Shown here: in pieces, positions 1 to 7,103 of the stretch
How the letters are laid out: every line of letters begins with the position of its first letter
Numbering within the stretch: position 1 is the first letter of the stretch
Source of the DNA: Cytobacillus praedii
GTDB taxonomy: Bacteria; Bacillota; Bacilli; Bacillales; Cytobacillaceae
Length of the DNA stretch: 45,573 nt
Assembly: GCF_001439605.1 (NCBI RefSeq)
Contig: NZ_LMBX01000014.1
Location: 1-45,573, forward strand
Direction: 5' to 3'
Program-made: the position numbers and the translations under genes
The notes under the pieces: model-generated
The model's input: the letters and a program-made list of their open reading frames with translations, nothing else
Told to the model about the DNA's origin: nothing
Databases searched by the model: none

Positions 1-30
1 TATTGTTCTATTTCTATTTTAAAACAAAAA

Positions 31-74
31 AGACTGTAGGCAAACTCGATTTTCATCGAGTTTGTCTACAGTCT
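31..74. repeat. Long inverted repeat (hairpin) before a terminator
   Basis: Two 19-nt arms, 31-49 and 56-74, are complementary over their whole length apart from one G-U wobble. They enclose a 6-nt loop (TTTTCA). The structure lies four bases upstream of the intrinsic terminator at 78-99. It could be a 3'-end stabilising hairpin or the second half of a bidirectional terminator for a gene to the left of the window. No T-run follows it directly. Confidence 0.75.
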
Positions 75-77
75 GAG

Positions 78-99
78 CACCCTAAAGGGGTGTTTTTTT
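78..99 (+). terminator. Intrinsic terminator of a gene left of the window
   Basis: CACCCT pairs with GGGGTG around an AAA loop (last pair a wobble) and runs into seven T residues (93-99). It closes a plus-strand transcript that enters from the left edge. Confidence 0.7.
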
Positions 100-146
100 G
101 TTTTGGAAAAAACAATTTTAATTTAAAGAATAAAAAAGGAATATAT

Positions 147-192
147 TTGCTTTTATCGTAAATTAATCGGTATAATTAGTACTAGGTACTAT
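147..192 (+). promoter_or_regulatory. fabH promoter overlapped by a FapR-like operator
   Basis: A -35 box TTGCTT (147-152) and a perfect -10 box TATAAT (171-176) are 18 bp apart. Starting on the last base of the -10 is TTAGTACTAGGTACTAT (176-192). Read on the other strand as ATAGTACCTAGTACTAA, it closely matches the FapR operators I recall from Bacillus (TTAGTACCTAG-type). FapR represses fatty-acid synthesis genes and is released by malonyl-CoA or malonyl-ACP. The overlap with the -10 and start point fits direct repression. The FapR assignment is from memory of the consensus. Confidence 0.72.
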
Positions 193-226
193 TACTAACT
201 TACAATAAAGATTTGAGGTGTTGAGG

Positions 227-1234
227 ATGATAGGTGCAAGAATTACAGCAATTGGGACATTTGTCCCCGAAAAAATATTAACAAATTTTGAACTTGAGCA
301 AATGGTTGAAACGAATAATGAATGGATTATTCAAAGAACAGGCATTCATGAACGCAGAATTACGCGGCCAGATGAATTTACAAGCGATATATGTGTATCA
401 GCTGTAAAGGATTTAATGTACAGATTCAACAAAAAAGTTGAAGATGTAGACATGATAATAGTAGCAACAAGCACACCAGATTTTCCATTTCCTTCAGTCT
501 CTAGTATTATCCAAAATCAGTTAAACATCTCTCAAACAGGAGCAATCGATTTAAGTGCAGCATGTGCTGGATTCGTATATGCCTTGCATACTGCTCATAG
601 TTTAATTTCATCAGGCCTTCACAAAAAGGTGTTAGTGATTGGTGCAGATACACTCTCAAAAATTACTGATTATACAGATAGAAGTACCTGTATTTTATTT
701 GGGGATGGAGCGGGTGCCGTGTTAGTTGAAAGAGATGAAGAATCGAAAAGTTTCATTGGATTCCATCTTGGAAGTGATGGGAGCGGATCACAGCATGTAT
801 ACCGTTCAGGTTTATCCAAAAAAGTCAATGGAATTGAATTAATAGATACTCAATTTCTTGTGCAGAATGGGAGAGAGGTTTTTCGTTGGGTTGTTAGGAA
901 TGTTCCTGCTAGTGTAAGGAGAATTTTGGAAAAAACACATACCAGTATAGATCAAGTAGATTGGTTTATCCCTCATAGTGCAAACTTAAGGTTGATTGAA
1001 CCAATTTGTGATAAATTAGAATACCCAATGGAAAAGACACTTTACAGTTTAGTCAACTTTGGAAATACGTCGGCAGCAACCATTCCTTTAGCTCTTGATT
1101 TAGGAATTCGTTCGGGAAAAGTTAAAAATGGGGATCGAGTTCTTATGTATGGTTTTGGATCTGGGTTGGTTCATGCAGGACAGCTTTTAGAAATCAATTT
1201 AGATGAGCAAGTGAAAATACCAAGCCCACTTTGA
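227..1234 (+). CDS. fabH: Beta-ketoacyl-ACP synthase III (FabHB-like)
   Basis: Starts fatty-acid synthesis by condensing an acyl-CoA primer (branched-chain primers in bacilli) with malonyl-ACP in the cytoplasm. The protein is 335 residues, normal for the family. The catalytic triad is visible as Cys113 (in SAACAGF), His250 (in IPHSANLR) and Asn280 (in FGNTSAA). Sequences such as SGLHKKVLVIG and DWFIPHSANLR resemble B. subtilis FabHB (YhfB) more than FabHA, from memory. The ATG at 227 is preferred over the GTG at 218 because GAGGTG (215-220) gives a 6-nt spacing to it. The gene stands alone, so in contrast to fabHA it is not followed by fabF. Regulation by FapR is inferred from the operator in its promoter. 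Confidence 0.93.
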   Translation: MIGARITAIGTFVPEKILTNFELEQMVETNNEWIIQRTGIHERRITRPDEFTSDICVSAVKDLMYRFNKKVEDVDMIIVATSTPDFPFPSVSSIIQNQLNISQTGAIDLSAACAGFVYALHTAHSLISSGLHKKVLVIGADTLSKITDYTDRSTCILFGDGAGAVLVERDEESKSFIGFHLGSDGSGSQHVYRSGLSKKVNGIELIDTQFLVQNGREVFRWVVRNVPASVRRILEKTHTSIDQVDWFIPHSANLRLIEPICDKLEYPMEKTLYSLVNFGNTSAATIPLALDLGIRSGKVKNGDRVLMYGFGSGLVHAGQLLEINLDEQVKIPSPL

Positions 1235-1600
1235 AACTGTTATTAAAATGAAAAATGCATTTATAAATAGGTCGATAAATGATTAATTGACCAATTTTTA
1301 TTTTTGGGTGCTATTTTTCCTAATTAATTATTTAAGTTTAGGGCAATAAGAAAAGAAAAGGTTAAAATTAAATCTGGGTATTCTTATTTTGCGAAAAAGA
1401 TTAACCCTATTGAATTCTTACACACTGAAATTTTATAAACACTCATTAGAGATGTATCAGAAATGTAAAAAATACAAACTACCGCGGACTTTTTCTATCG
1501 AATGACCTGTATTGATATTTTTGTATGTCGGTAAAAAAAAAGTATTCACAAATCTTCAACCTTCTTCAATAATTCCCATAATTAATGGACATTTTATTAT
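1235..1600. other. Intergenic region without a recognised gene
   Basis: About 370 AT-rich bases between fabH and a small ORF. There is no ORF of useful length, no clear T-run hairpin behind fabH, and no promoter I would defend. The end (about 1590-1608) supplies the G-rich SD of the small ORF. Confidence 0.5.
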
Positions 1601-1618
1601 TATTGGGGGGTGATTGTT

Positions 1619-1762
1619 TTGACAGAAAAGGACTTTCAAAATGTTAGTTTAGGCGGGAAGATAGTAAAAGAAAAGGGAAATGGCGGAGATCAAATTCACG
1701 GCCGCGAGAAAGAAAATAAAAATGGAAAATTTAATACGAATCCCAAAGTCGATTTAAAGTAA
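1619..1762 (+). CDS. Small hydrophilic protein, 47 aa, unknown
   Basis: A TTG start at 1619 lies 6 nt behind a run of six G (GGGGGGTG, 1605-1612). An in-frame GTG at 1610 overlaps that SD and is less likely. The product begins MTEKDFQNVSLGGKIV and is rich in Lys, Asn, Gly and Glu, with no hydrophobic segment and no cysteine. It ends in two stop codons and is followed at once by a strong terminator (1772-1805), so the SD, ORF and terminator form a complete single-gene unit. I do not recognise the family. Its size and composition resemble small spore or stress proteins of bacilli, but no specific motif supports that. Confidence 0.6.
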   Translation: MTEKDFQNVSLGGKIVKEKGNGGDQIHGREKENKNGKFNTNPKVDLK

Positions 1763-1771
1763 TAATGACAG

Positions 1772-1805
1772 AACCAGTTGACCATTTTGTTAACTGGTTT
1801 TTTTG
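1772..1805 (+). terminator. Intrinsic terminator of the 47-aa ORF
   Basis: AACCAGTT (1772-1779) pairs with AACTGGTT (1792-1799), with extra inner pairs, and is followed by a run of T. Confidence 0.85.
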
Positions 1806-1879
1806 TACAAAATTGATAATGGCTTTGATGGGTAAATAAGGAGGAAATTAACAATTGATATAAATTTTACAAAAAGTTA

Positions 1880-1908
1880 TTGACTAAGATAAATATAAGA
1901 ATTAAAAT
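1880..1908 (+). promoter_or_regulatory. Candidate sigma-A promoter of mhqN
   Basis: TTGACT (1880-1885) and TAAAAT (1903-1908) are separated by 17 bp. This predicts a leader of about 115 nt that contains the palindrome at 1959-1980. Confidence 0.55.
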
Positions 1909-1958
1909 TATTTTGAATTAGAGATATTTTAAATAAAGGTAAAAATGTGTACATAGTC

Positions 1959-1980
1959 TAAATAAGGTTAACCTTATTTA
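1959..1980. promoter_or_regulatory. 22-bp perfect palindrome in the mhqN leader (candidate operator)
   Basis: The core AAATAAGGTTAACCTTATTT (1960-1979) is perfectly self-complementary, and the flanking T1959/A1980 extend it to 22 bp. It lies about 50 bp downstream of the likely -10 and 50 bp before the start codon. A perfect dyad without a loop suits a dimeric repressor (MarR, PadR or TetR type) acting as a roadblock. It does not resemble the MhqR box as I remember it. Confidence 0.65.
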
Positions 1981-2032
1981 CATGCATTTGTTTAAAAAGA
2001 AACAACAAAGCTTAAATACGAGGAGAATGAAA

Positions 2033-2650
2033 ATGGATTTTATAAATTTGGTACAGGATAGACGATCAGCGAGCAACTTTTTAGCAGACCAAGTAATAGA
2101 TCAAAAAGAATTAAATGAAATATTTGAATTAGTAAAGCTTGGTCCATCGGCATTTAATTTACAGCATACAAAATATATAACTGTTCTAGACCCTGATTTG
2201 AAAGAACTAGTAAGGAAAGCAGCAAATGGACAGTACAAGGTTTCAAGTGCATCAGCAGTTGTATTCGTTGTAGGTGATAAAAATGCTTATCAGCAAGCTC
2301 CTGAAATTTATGAAGGATTAAAGCTGCTGGGCATTGTAAATAAACAAGAATATGATCACATGGTTAATGACACAATATCATTCTATGAATCTGGGGGCGA
2401 AGTATTTCAACGGGACGAGGCTATCAGAAATGCATCGCTGTCAGCCATGTTATTTATGTTAGCTGCAAAGGAAAAAGGTTGGGATACATGTCCAATGATT
2501 GGATTTAATCAACAGGAGATAAAGGATTTATTGAAAATTGATGAACAATATGAGGTTGTGCTGATGATAACAATAGGGAAGGAAAAGGTTTCAAGCAGAA
2601 AGCCAAGAGGCTATCGCAAACCTGTTAGTGAATTCGTTACTTATATATAA
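2033..2650 (+). CDS. mhqN: NAD(P)H nitroreductase, MhqN family
   Basis: An FMN-dependent nitroreductase-family enzyme of 205 residues. In B. subtilis the family is induced by quinones and catechols through the MarR-type repressor MhqR and is thought to help detoxify electrophiles. The N-terminal DRRSASNF and the segments LGPSAFNLQHTKY, EYDHMVNDTISFYE, GWDTCPMIGF and ITIGKEK follow MhqN closely as I recall it. The ATG at 2033 is chosen over in-frame upstream starts at 1982 and 2027 because AGGAG (2021-2025) gives a 7-nt spacing only to 2033. No mhqR gene is nearby, so the repressor would act in trans. Cytoplasmic, with no signal peptide. Confidence 0.85.
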   Translation: MDFINLVQDRRSASNFLADQVIDQKELNEIFELVKLGPSAFNLQHTKYITVLDPDLKELVRKAANGQYKVSSASAVVFVVGDKNAYQQAPEIYEGLKLLGIVNKQEYDHMVNDTISFYESGGEVFQRDEAIRNASLSAMLFMLAAKEKGWDTCPMIGFNQQEIKDLLKIDEQYEVVLMITIGKEKVSSRKPRGYRKPVSEFVTYI

Positions 2651-2768
2651 ATTTCTAGTAAATAATAAGGAGTGTATTTTGTAGGAAAACAAAAAATGGG
2701 GATCCACCACAATTTATTTTCAATATCTAAAGACGTATCCTAGAGCAGAATAGACTAGTATATAGAAT

Positions 2769-2804
2769 AGCAACATCTACATTGATTAGATGTTGCTTTA
2801 ATTT
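2769..2804. terminator. Bidirectional terminator between convergent genes
   Basis: AGCAACATCTA (2769-2779) and TAGATGTTGCT (2787-2797) form an 11-bp stem with a 7-nt loop. A short T-rich stretch follows on the plus strand. It sits between mhqN and the minus-strand GNAT gene. Confidence 0.75.
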
Positions 2805-2806
2805 AT

Positions 2807-3244
2807 CTACAAGTGTTTAACCATAATTATATGTGGACCGATAGGTGGATAATCAAAAACCTCTCCATGTACTTCAAAACCTAATTTAGAATAGTAATCT
2901 TGTACTGACGTCCTGCCCTTGCACCACAACAGATCAAAACCTTGTCCTTTAATTAAACTTTCCGCTAAGGAAATAAGTGATTTCCCCGCTCCGAGCTTTC
3001 GAAATTCCTCTAGGGTTGCCATTCCACGTAAGCGATATTGCATTTCTGTTGAAAAATCTGGATTCTTTTCAATACAAAATGATGCAATACTAATTAATTT
3101 TCGTTGATAAAAAGCGCCAACATGAAAAGCTCCTGCCCCATAGTCAGTCTCATATTTACATTCATCTATTAACTGGTGCGGACGCAAAACAGAATGTCTA
3201 ATTGAGTAAGTCATTTCTGGTTCAATTTTTCTAATCTCAATCAT
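2807..3244 (-). CDS. GNAT-family N-acetyltransferase
   Basis: A 145-residue single-domain GNAT enzyme that transfers acetyl from acetyl-CoA to an amine; the substrate is unknown. The acetyl-CoA binding signature is at FRKLGAGKSLI (about residues 81-91). The C-terminal YYSKLGFEVHGE segment is the usual GNAT beta-5/alpha-4 end. The ATG is supported by GGAGG six bases upstream on the minus strand. It is monocistronic, divergent from the XRE-cupin regulator gene with about 200 bp between them, and convergent with mhqN. Confidence 0.82.
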   Translation of the reverse strand: MIEIRKIEPEMTYSIRHSVLRPHQLIDECKYETDYGAGAFHVGAFYQRKLISIASFCIEKNPDFSTEMQYRLRGMATLEEFRKLGAGKSLISLAESLIKGQGFDLLWCKGRTSVQDYYSKLGFEVHGEVFDYPPIGPHIIMVKHL

Positions 3245-3359
3245 GCGATACCTCCCATTATTATATGGATTATTGATCTATGTAATAAATAATTCAAGGT
3301 TCTTACTATTAATCCTGCTTAAAATTAAAAGCTCCATTTTTTTTAAAGGGTTTAAACGT

Positions 3360-3387
3360 TTGTTTCTTATTTTTGGTAAACTATAAT
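3360..3387 (+). promoter_or_regulatory. Candidate promoter of the XRE-cupin gene
   Basis: TTGTTT (3360-3365) and TATAAT (3382-3387) are 16 bp apart. The palindrome GTTTAAAC lies just upstream (about 3350-3357). Confidence 0.5.
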
Positions 3388-3446
3388 ATATATAATTACT
3401 TTTAACATCTTTTGGGTTTATAAAGACAATTTAAAGTGAGGATAAA

Positions 3447-4019
3447 ATGACTAAAGGACCAGATGAACAAAAACAAGTCGTATTACAAGTCGGAGCTGTA
3501 CTTAAAAAGCTCCGTAAAGAAAAGAATTGGAGTCTTGAAGATTTATCGGAATTATCAGGAGTGAGTAAGCTAACATTAGGAAACATCGAGCGCGGTGAAA
3601 CCAATCCAACAATAGGGATGTTATGGAAAATTTCGAAAACTTTATCGATTCCACTCATGTCTTTATTTTCTAATAAGGAAAATACTGTAAATCTGTCTCG
3701 TGCTGGAAAAGGATTAAGAATTACTGGTAATGAGAAAAGTTGGGCAATCGAACCGATTTTTCAAAATTCCACGAATGAAACGGAAATGTATCGGGCTTAT
3801 TTACAGCCAAATAGCTCGTACTATCCAGAAAAACATCACCTGAATACGACAGAAATAGCGACAGTTATGACAGGAACTCTTTCAATTCAAGTTAATAATG
3901 AATCCTATAAGCTAAACCAATTTGATTCAATCAGTTTCGGAGCAGATGGGGAACATTCTTATACAAATGATTCAAACGAACTTGTAGTTCTCCATATAAT
4001 ATTAAAATATGGAGTCTAA
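3447..4019 (+). CDS. XRE-family regulator with C-terminal cupin domain
   Basis: A 190-residue transcription factor. An XRE helix-turn-helix spans roughly residues 11-70 (VGAVLKKLRKEKNWSLEDLS, then GVSKLTLGNIERGETNPT). A small cupin sensor domain spans roughly 110-188, with KHHLNTTEIATVMTGTLSIQ and the second cupin strand set DSISFGADGEHSYTN. HTH-cupin proteins typically bind a small ligand and control a nearby enzyme or transporter gene. Here the next gene is a CynX-type carrier on the same strand, the obvious candidate target, but a terminator and 228 bp separate them, so they are not one simple operon. GAGG precedes the ATG. Confidence 0.85.
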   Translation: MTKGPDEQKQVVLQVGAVLKKLRKEKNWSLEDLSELSGVSKLTLGNIERGETNPTIGMLWKISKTLSIPLMSLFSNKENTVNLSRAGKGLRITGNEKSWAIEPIFQNSTNETEMYRAYLQPNSSYYPEKHHLNTTEIATVMTGTLSIQVNNESYKLNQFDSISFGADGEHSYTNDSNELVVLHIILKYGV

Positions 4020-4046
4020 TCATCATGCGAATAAACATGGAATTAG

Positions 4047-4076
4047 CCCTCTATCTAAGGATAGAGGGTTATTTTA
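4047..4076 (+). terminator. Intrinsic terminator of the XRE-cupin gene
   Basis: CCCTCTATC (4047-4055) pairs perfectly with GATAGAGGG (4060-4068) across the loop TAAG, followed by TTATTTTA. Confidence 0.85.
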
Positions 4077-4124
4077 CGTGATTCATTGTATTGAGAATAT
4101 AAAAACATAGACAAAACACGAATG

Positions 4125-4175
4125 GTATATTATATTATACTAATCGCGCGTGATAATATATTATAATTTTTAACT
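4125..4175. promoter_or_regulatory. AT-rich imperfect dyad around CGCGCG before the CynX-type gene
   Basis: The core CGCGCG (4145-4150) is flanked on both sides by long runs of TA-rich sequence (ATATTATATTATAC on the left, GATAATATATTATAA on the right). It lies in the promoter region of the carrier gene and may be the operator of the upstream XRE-cupin protein. The symmetry is imperfect, so this is tentative. Confidence 0.35.
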
Positions 4176-4247
4176 TGAATATAGAAATGATCTTTATTCA
4201 ATAAGGTAGAAGATACACGAATTTTCACGGCAACTGGAGGCAATACA

Positions 4248-5489
4248 ATGAGTAAAACCAATCAAGCAACGATTGAACAGGAAAAAAAATCAGTCCCTAT
4301 TGGCCGTAGAACCGCTGGGGTTTGGGTAATGATTATAGGAATTATATTTATTGCAACAAACCTTCGTTCTCCTTTAACTTCAGTAGGGCCGCTAGTAGGT
4401 TTTATAAGGGATTCAATGCATATTTCAAATACATTGGCAGGAATGATAACAACATTGCCTTTGCTTGCTTTTGCATTTTTCTCACCTATTGTTCCTAGAT
4501 TAGGAAGAAAATATGGAATGGAACCCATCATTTTAGTCTCTATCATTGTTCTTACACTAGGAATCGTCTTGCGTTCCCTTTCTGGTGTTGCAGCCTTATA
4601 TATCGGTACAGCAGTCATTGGCTTGGCTATTTCTGTTTGTAATGTATTGCTGCCCAGCCTTATTAAAAGAGAGTTCCCAGAAAAAATTGGCTTAATGACG
4701 GGTGTGTATTCCATTTTTATGAACCTATTTGGAGCAATAGCATCTGGAATTAGTGTACCAATTGCTGTTCATTTAGGATTCGGGTGGCAAGGTGCACTGG
4801 GAATATGGGGGATTGTAAGTTTTATAGCTATTTTGACTTGGCTTCCGCAAATGAAACGTCGCAATCGCACTGCTGCCAACGTTCAGAATAAACCAGATGA
4901 ACGCATAGTAAATGTATGGTCTTCCGGAATTGCATGGCAAGTATCTTTGTTTATGGGTTTACAGTCCATGCTGTTTTACGTACTTATTGCTTGGCTGCCT
5001 GAAATTTTAAAGGTACAAGGCATAAGTTCTGATCAATCTGGCTGGTTGCTTACTATTATGCAATTAGCTTTGCTTCCATTTACATTTATCGTTCCCGTGA
5101 TTGCTGGACGAATGTCCAGTCAGCGTTCCTTAGTTATCATTACCTCATGTTTGTTTATTGCTGGAACACTTGGCCTGCTTTACGGGAGTTCCTATTTACT
5201 TGTCCTTTGGGTGATTTTATTAGGAATTGGCGGAGGCTTTGCCTTTAGTTTAGCGATGATGTTCTTTAGTCTAAGAACAAGAAATTCACATCAAGCGGCA
5301 GAATTGTCTGGCATGGCTCAATCAGTCGGTTATTTACTTGCTGCTATTGCTCCAACGCTTTTTGGTTATATACATGATATAACAGATAGCTGGACGATCC
5401 CGCTTCTTATTATGACGGGTTCATCATTCTTGCTCTTTATATTTGGACTTGGCGCAGCTAGGAATCGATTTATTGCGTCTAGCACGTAA
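4248..5489 (+). CDS. MFS transporter, CynX/NimT family
   Basis: A 413-residue inner-membrane major facilitator with about 12 hydrophobic segments. The start of TM1 carries the family-typical NLRSPLTSVGPL, shared with CynX (cyanate) and NimT (2-nitroimidazole) carriers. The loop between TM2 and TM3 reads PRLGRKYGM. The substrate cannot be read from the sequence; an organic anion or a small drug is likely. The ATG follows GGAGG at a good spacing. It may be controlled by the HTH-cupin protein encoded just upstream. Confidence 0.85.
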   Translation: MSKTNQATIEQEKKSVPIGRRTAGVWVMIIGIIFIATNLRSPLTSVGPLVGFIRDSMHISNTLAGMITTLPLLAFAFFSPIVPRLGRKYGMEPIILVSIIVLTLGIVLRSLSGVAALYIGTAVIGLAISVCNVLLPSLIKREFPEKIGLMTGVYSIFMNLFGAIASGISVPIAVHLGFGWQGALGIWGIVSFIAILTWLPQMKRRNRTAANVQNKPDERIVNVWSSGIAWQVSLFMGLQSMLFYVLIAWLPEILKVQGISSDQSGWLLTIMQLALLPFTFIVPVIAGRMSSQRSLVIITSCLFIAGTLGLLYGSSYLLVLWVILLGIGGGFAFSLAMMFFSLRTRNSHQAAELSGMAQSVGYLLAAIAPTLFGYIHDITDSWTIPLLIMTGSSFLLFIFGLGAARNRFIASST

Positions 5490-5497
5490 AAAAAGAT

Positions 5498-5526
5498 TTG
5501 CTATATTTTTTAAAATATGGTAAATT
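5498..5526 (+). promoter_or_regulatory. Candidate promoter of the his leader and hisS
   Basis: TTGCTA (5498-5503) and TAAATT (5521-5526) are 17 bp apart. Transcription would start near 5533, giving a short leader before the peptide ORF at 5551. Confidence 0.45.
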
Positions 5527-5550
5527 GATTGGAAATTAGAGGTGGATAAA

Positions 5551-5607
5551 ATGTTTGCTTTTAAAAAAATAATGTCATTAACTCAATTACATCATCATAT
5601 TGATTAG
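5551..5607 (+). CDS. Histidine leader peptide MFAFKKIMSLTQLHHHID
   Basis: An 18-codon ORF with its own SD (AGGTGG, 5540-5545) and an ATG start. It has three consecutive His codons (CAT CAT CAT, 5590-5598) and stops two codons later. It lies between a promoter-like sequence and a hairpin plus intrinsic terminator, upstream of a histidyl-tRNA synthetase gene. That is the layout of ribosome-mediated attenuation, in which charged tRNA-His is sensed through ribosome stalling. Bacilli normally use T-boxes for this task, and no T-box sequence is present here. The peptide is too short for routine gene calling. Confidence 0.85.
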   Translation: MFAFKKIMSLTQLHHHID

Positions 5608-5648
5608 CCTTGCTATACGATTTTAAAAAATCGAAAATAGGAAGGCTA
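5605..5648 (+). promoter_or_regulatory. Attenuator hairpin overlapping the leader stop codon
   Basis: TAGCCTT (5605-5611, including the leader stop TAG) pairs with AAGGCTA (5642-5648). Inner pairs CTAT/ATAG and GATTTT/AAAATC add to it. Its 3' arm (AATCGAAAATAGG, about 5629-5641) can instead pair, with small bulges, with the 5' arm of the terminator (CCGTATTTGATT, about 5661-5672). It is therefore a candidate for the competing half of an antiterminator. The exact order of events is not proven: a ribosome held on the first His codon would reach only to about 5603. Confidence 0.6.
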
Positions 5649-5658
5649 TTTATCATTA

Positions 5659-5712
5659 AACCGTATTTGATTAAGTTCAACACTTATATCAAGTGCGGTT
5701 TTTTATTTTATA
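5659..5712 (+). terminator. Attenuator terminator before hisS
   Basis: The arms 5659-5676 (AACCGTATTTGATTAAGT) and 5682-5700 (ACTTATATCAAGTGCGGTT) pair over about 18 bp with one bulge and two wobbles. The loop is TCAAC. TTTTTTATTTTAT follows. It lies between the leader peptide and the hisS SD, so hisS expression requires read-through. Confidence 0.85.
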
Positions 5713-5735
5713 AAAAAATATGGAGGTTACTAAAA

Positions 5736-7022
5736 ATGAAAAAAATGAAAGCTCAAAATGTAAAGGGGACACAGGATTATTTGCCAAATGATGAAATGGT
5801 AAGGAAGGAAATTACAAAAGTTTTAGAGGACACGTTTGTCCAATATGGCTGCAAGCCACTTGAAACGCCGATTTTGAATTATACTGAAATACTTGCTTCA
5901 AAGTATGGCGGAGGAGCTGAAATTTTAGAAGAAATGTATACATTATCAGATAGAGGAGGAAGAGAACTTGCTTTAAGATATGATCTCACAATCCCTTTTG
6001 CAAAGGTAGTTGCAATGAATCCGGGAATTAGGATGCCCTTTAAGCGTTATGAGATTGGGAAAGTATTTAGAGATGGTCCCGTTAAGACTGGCAGGTTCCG
6101 TGAGTTTACTCAATGCGATGTGGATATGGTTGGAGTGGAGTCACAAATTGCAGAGGCAGAATTAATGAAAATGGCATTAGATGCGTTTAATAAACTTGGA
6201 TTGAATGTAATCATTCAATTTAACAATCGAAAATTATTAACTGGAATGCTTGAATTCTTCGAAACAGATAATAAATGGATCAATAAAGTAGTGCTAATAC
6301 TAGATAAACTTGAAAAAACAGGTTTAGAAGCTGTACTAGCTGAGCTCACTGAACTCGGACTGCAAGCTTCAACAATAAAATTAATCGAACAATTTTTGAT
6401 TGAAAGTAATAATAAAAGTTACAGTTACTTTGAGCAAGCCTCCCAAAAAAATATTCTTGTTAAACAAGGGATTGAAGAGTTAAAAGAACTGGAAATGTAT
6501 TTGGAATATCTTGATCTAAAAGAACAATGTGTATTTAATCCATTTTTAGCGAGAGGTTTAGAAATATATACGGGTACCATATATGAAATTTTCTTGGCAG
6601 ATCAATCAATAAAGTCTAGCATTGGAAGTGGAGGAAGATATGACAATGCGATAGGTGGACTGATGGGAACTGAAGAAAGCTTTTCAACAGTAGGGATTTC
6701 TTTTGGTCTTGATGTGATTTACTCAGCTATTACAGCATCTAACAATATTTTCACAAAAAATACGTATGTTGATTTCTATATTATCCCCTTAAATACCAAG
6801 AAAGAATCGCTGCTGCTGGCATGTTATTTAAGAAGGAAGGGGTATAATGTTGAGTTAGAATTAGGAAATAAGAAGATTGGTAAGGCACTTGATAAAGCAA
6901 ACAAGGAAAAAATTCGAACCGTCATAATAATTGGTGAAGATGAAGTCAAAAATAATCAATTTAAAATTAAGGATATGGCATCTGGAGAAGAAAGATATGA
7001 AGAATTTATGTTTAAAAGCTAA
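5736..7022 (+). CDS. hisS: Histidyl-tRNA synthetase
   Basis: Class II synthetase of 428 residues that charges tRNA-His. It is complete: motif 2 (FRDGPVKTGRFREFTQCD, about 111-128), the His-binding loop LARGLEIYTGT (about 271-281), the GSGGRYDNAIGGLMG motif 3 region, and a C-terminal anticodon-binding domain starting near YVDFYIIPL. The reading frame is open 42 codons further upstream, but that part is the attenuator. The ATG at 5736 follows GGAGG with good spacing. Because the gene is isolated (bacilli usually carry hisS next to aspS) and has its own attenuator, I infer a second, inducible HisRS, but the main copy is not in view. The next gene is an unrelated membrane protein. Confidence 0.92.
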   Translation: MKKMKAQNVKGTQDYLPNDEMVRKEITKVLEDTFVQYGCKPLETPILNYTEILASKYGGGAEILEEMYTLSDRGGRELALRYDLTIPFAKVVAMNPGIRMPFKRYEIGKVFRDGPVKTGRFREFTQCDVDMVGVESQIAEAELMKMALDAFNKLGLNVIIQFNNRKLLTGMLEFFETDNKWINKVVLILDKLEKTGLEAVLAELTELGLQASTIKLIEQFLIESNNKSYSYFEQASQKNILVKQGIEELKELEMYLEYLDLKEQCVFNPFLARGLEIYTGTIYEIFLADQSIKSSIGSGGRYDNAIGGLMGTEESFSTVGISFGLDVIYSAITASNNIFTKNTYVDFYIIPLNTKKESLLLACYLRRKGYNVELELGNKKIGKALDKANKEKIRTVIIIGEDEVKNNQFKIKDMASGEERYEEFMFKS

Positions 7023-7027
7023 GTAGG

Positions 7028-7048
7028 AATTTGCTCACTAAGCAAATT
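7028..7048 (+). terminator. Small hairpin behind hisS
   Basis: AATTTGCT (7028-7035) pairs with AGCAAATT (7041-7048) around CACTA. There is no T-run, so as a terminator it would be weak. Confidence 0.4.
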
Positions 7049-7103
7049 GTATATGATGTGGAATTGGTTATTTGTGGTAATATTAAAGAAAGGGGGAGAG
7101 CTC

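Noticed and set aside
4262..4714. 150-codon minus-strand frame inside the CynX-type carrier gene
   Set aside because: It is a shadow of the carrier gene without an SD or recognisable protein features.
5490..5736. T-box in front of hisS
   Set aside because: No GGTACCGCGG-type sequence or stem I elements are present; the His-codon ORF explains the leader better.
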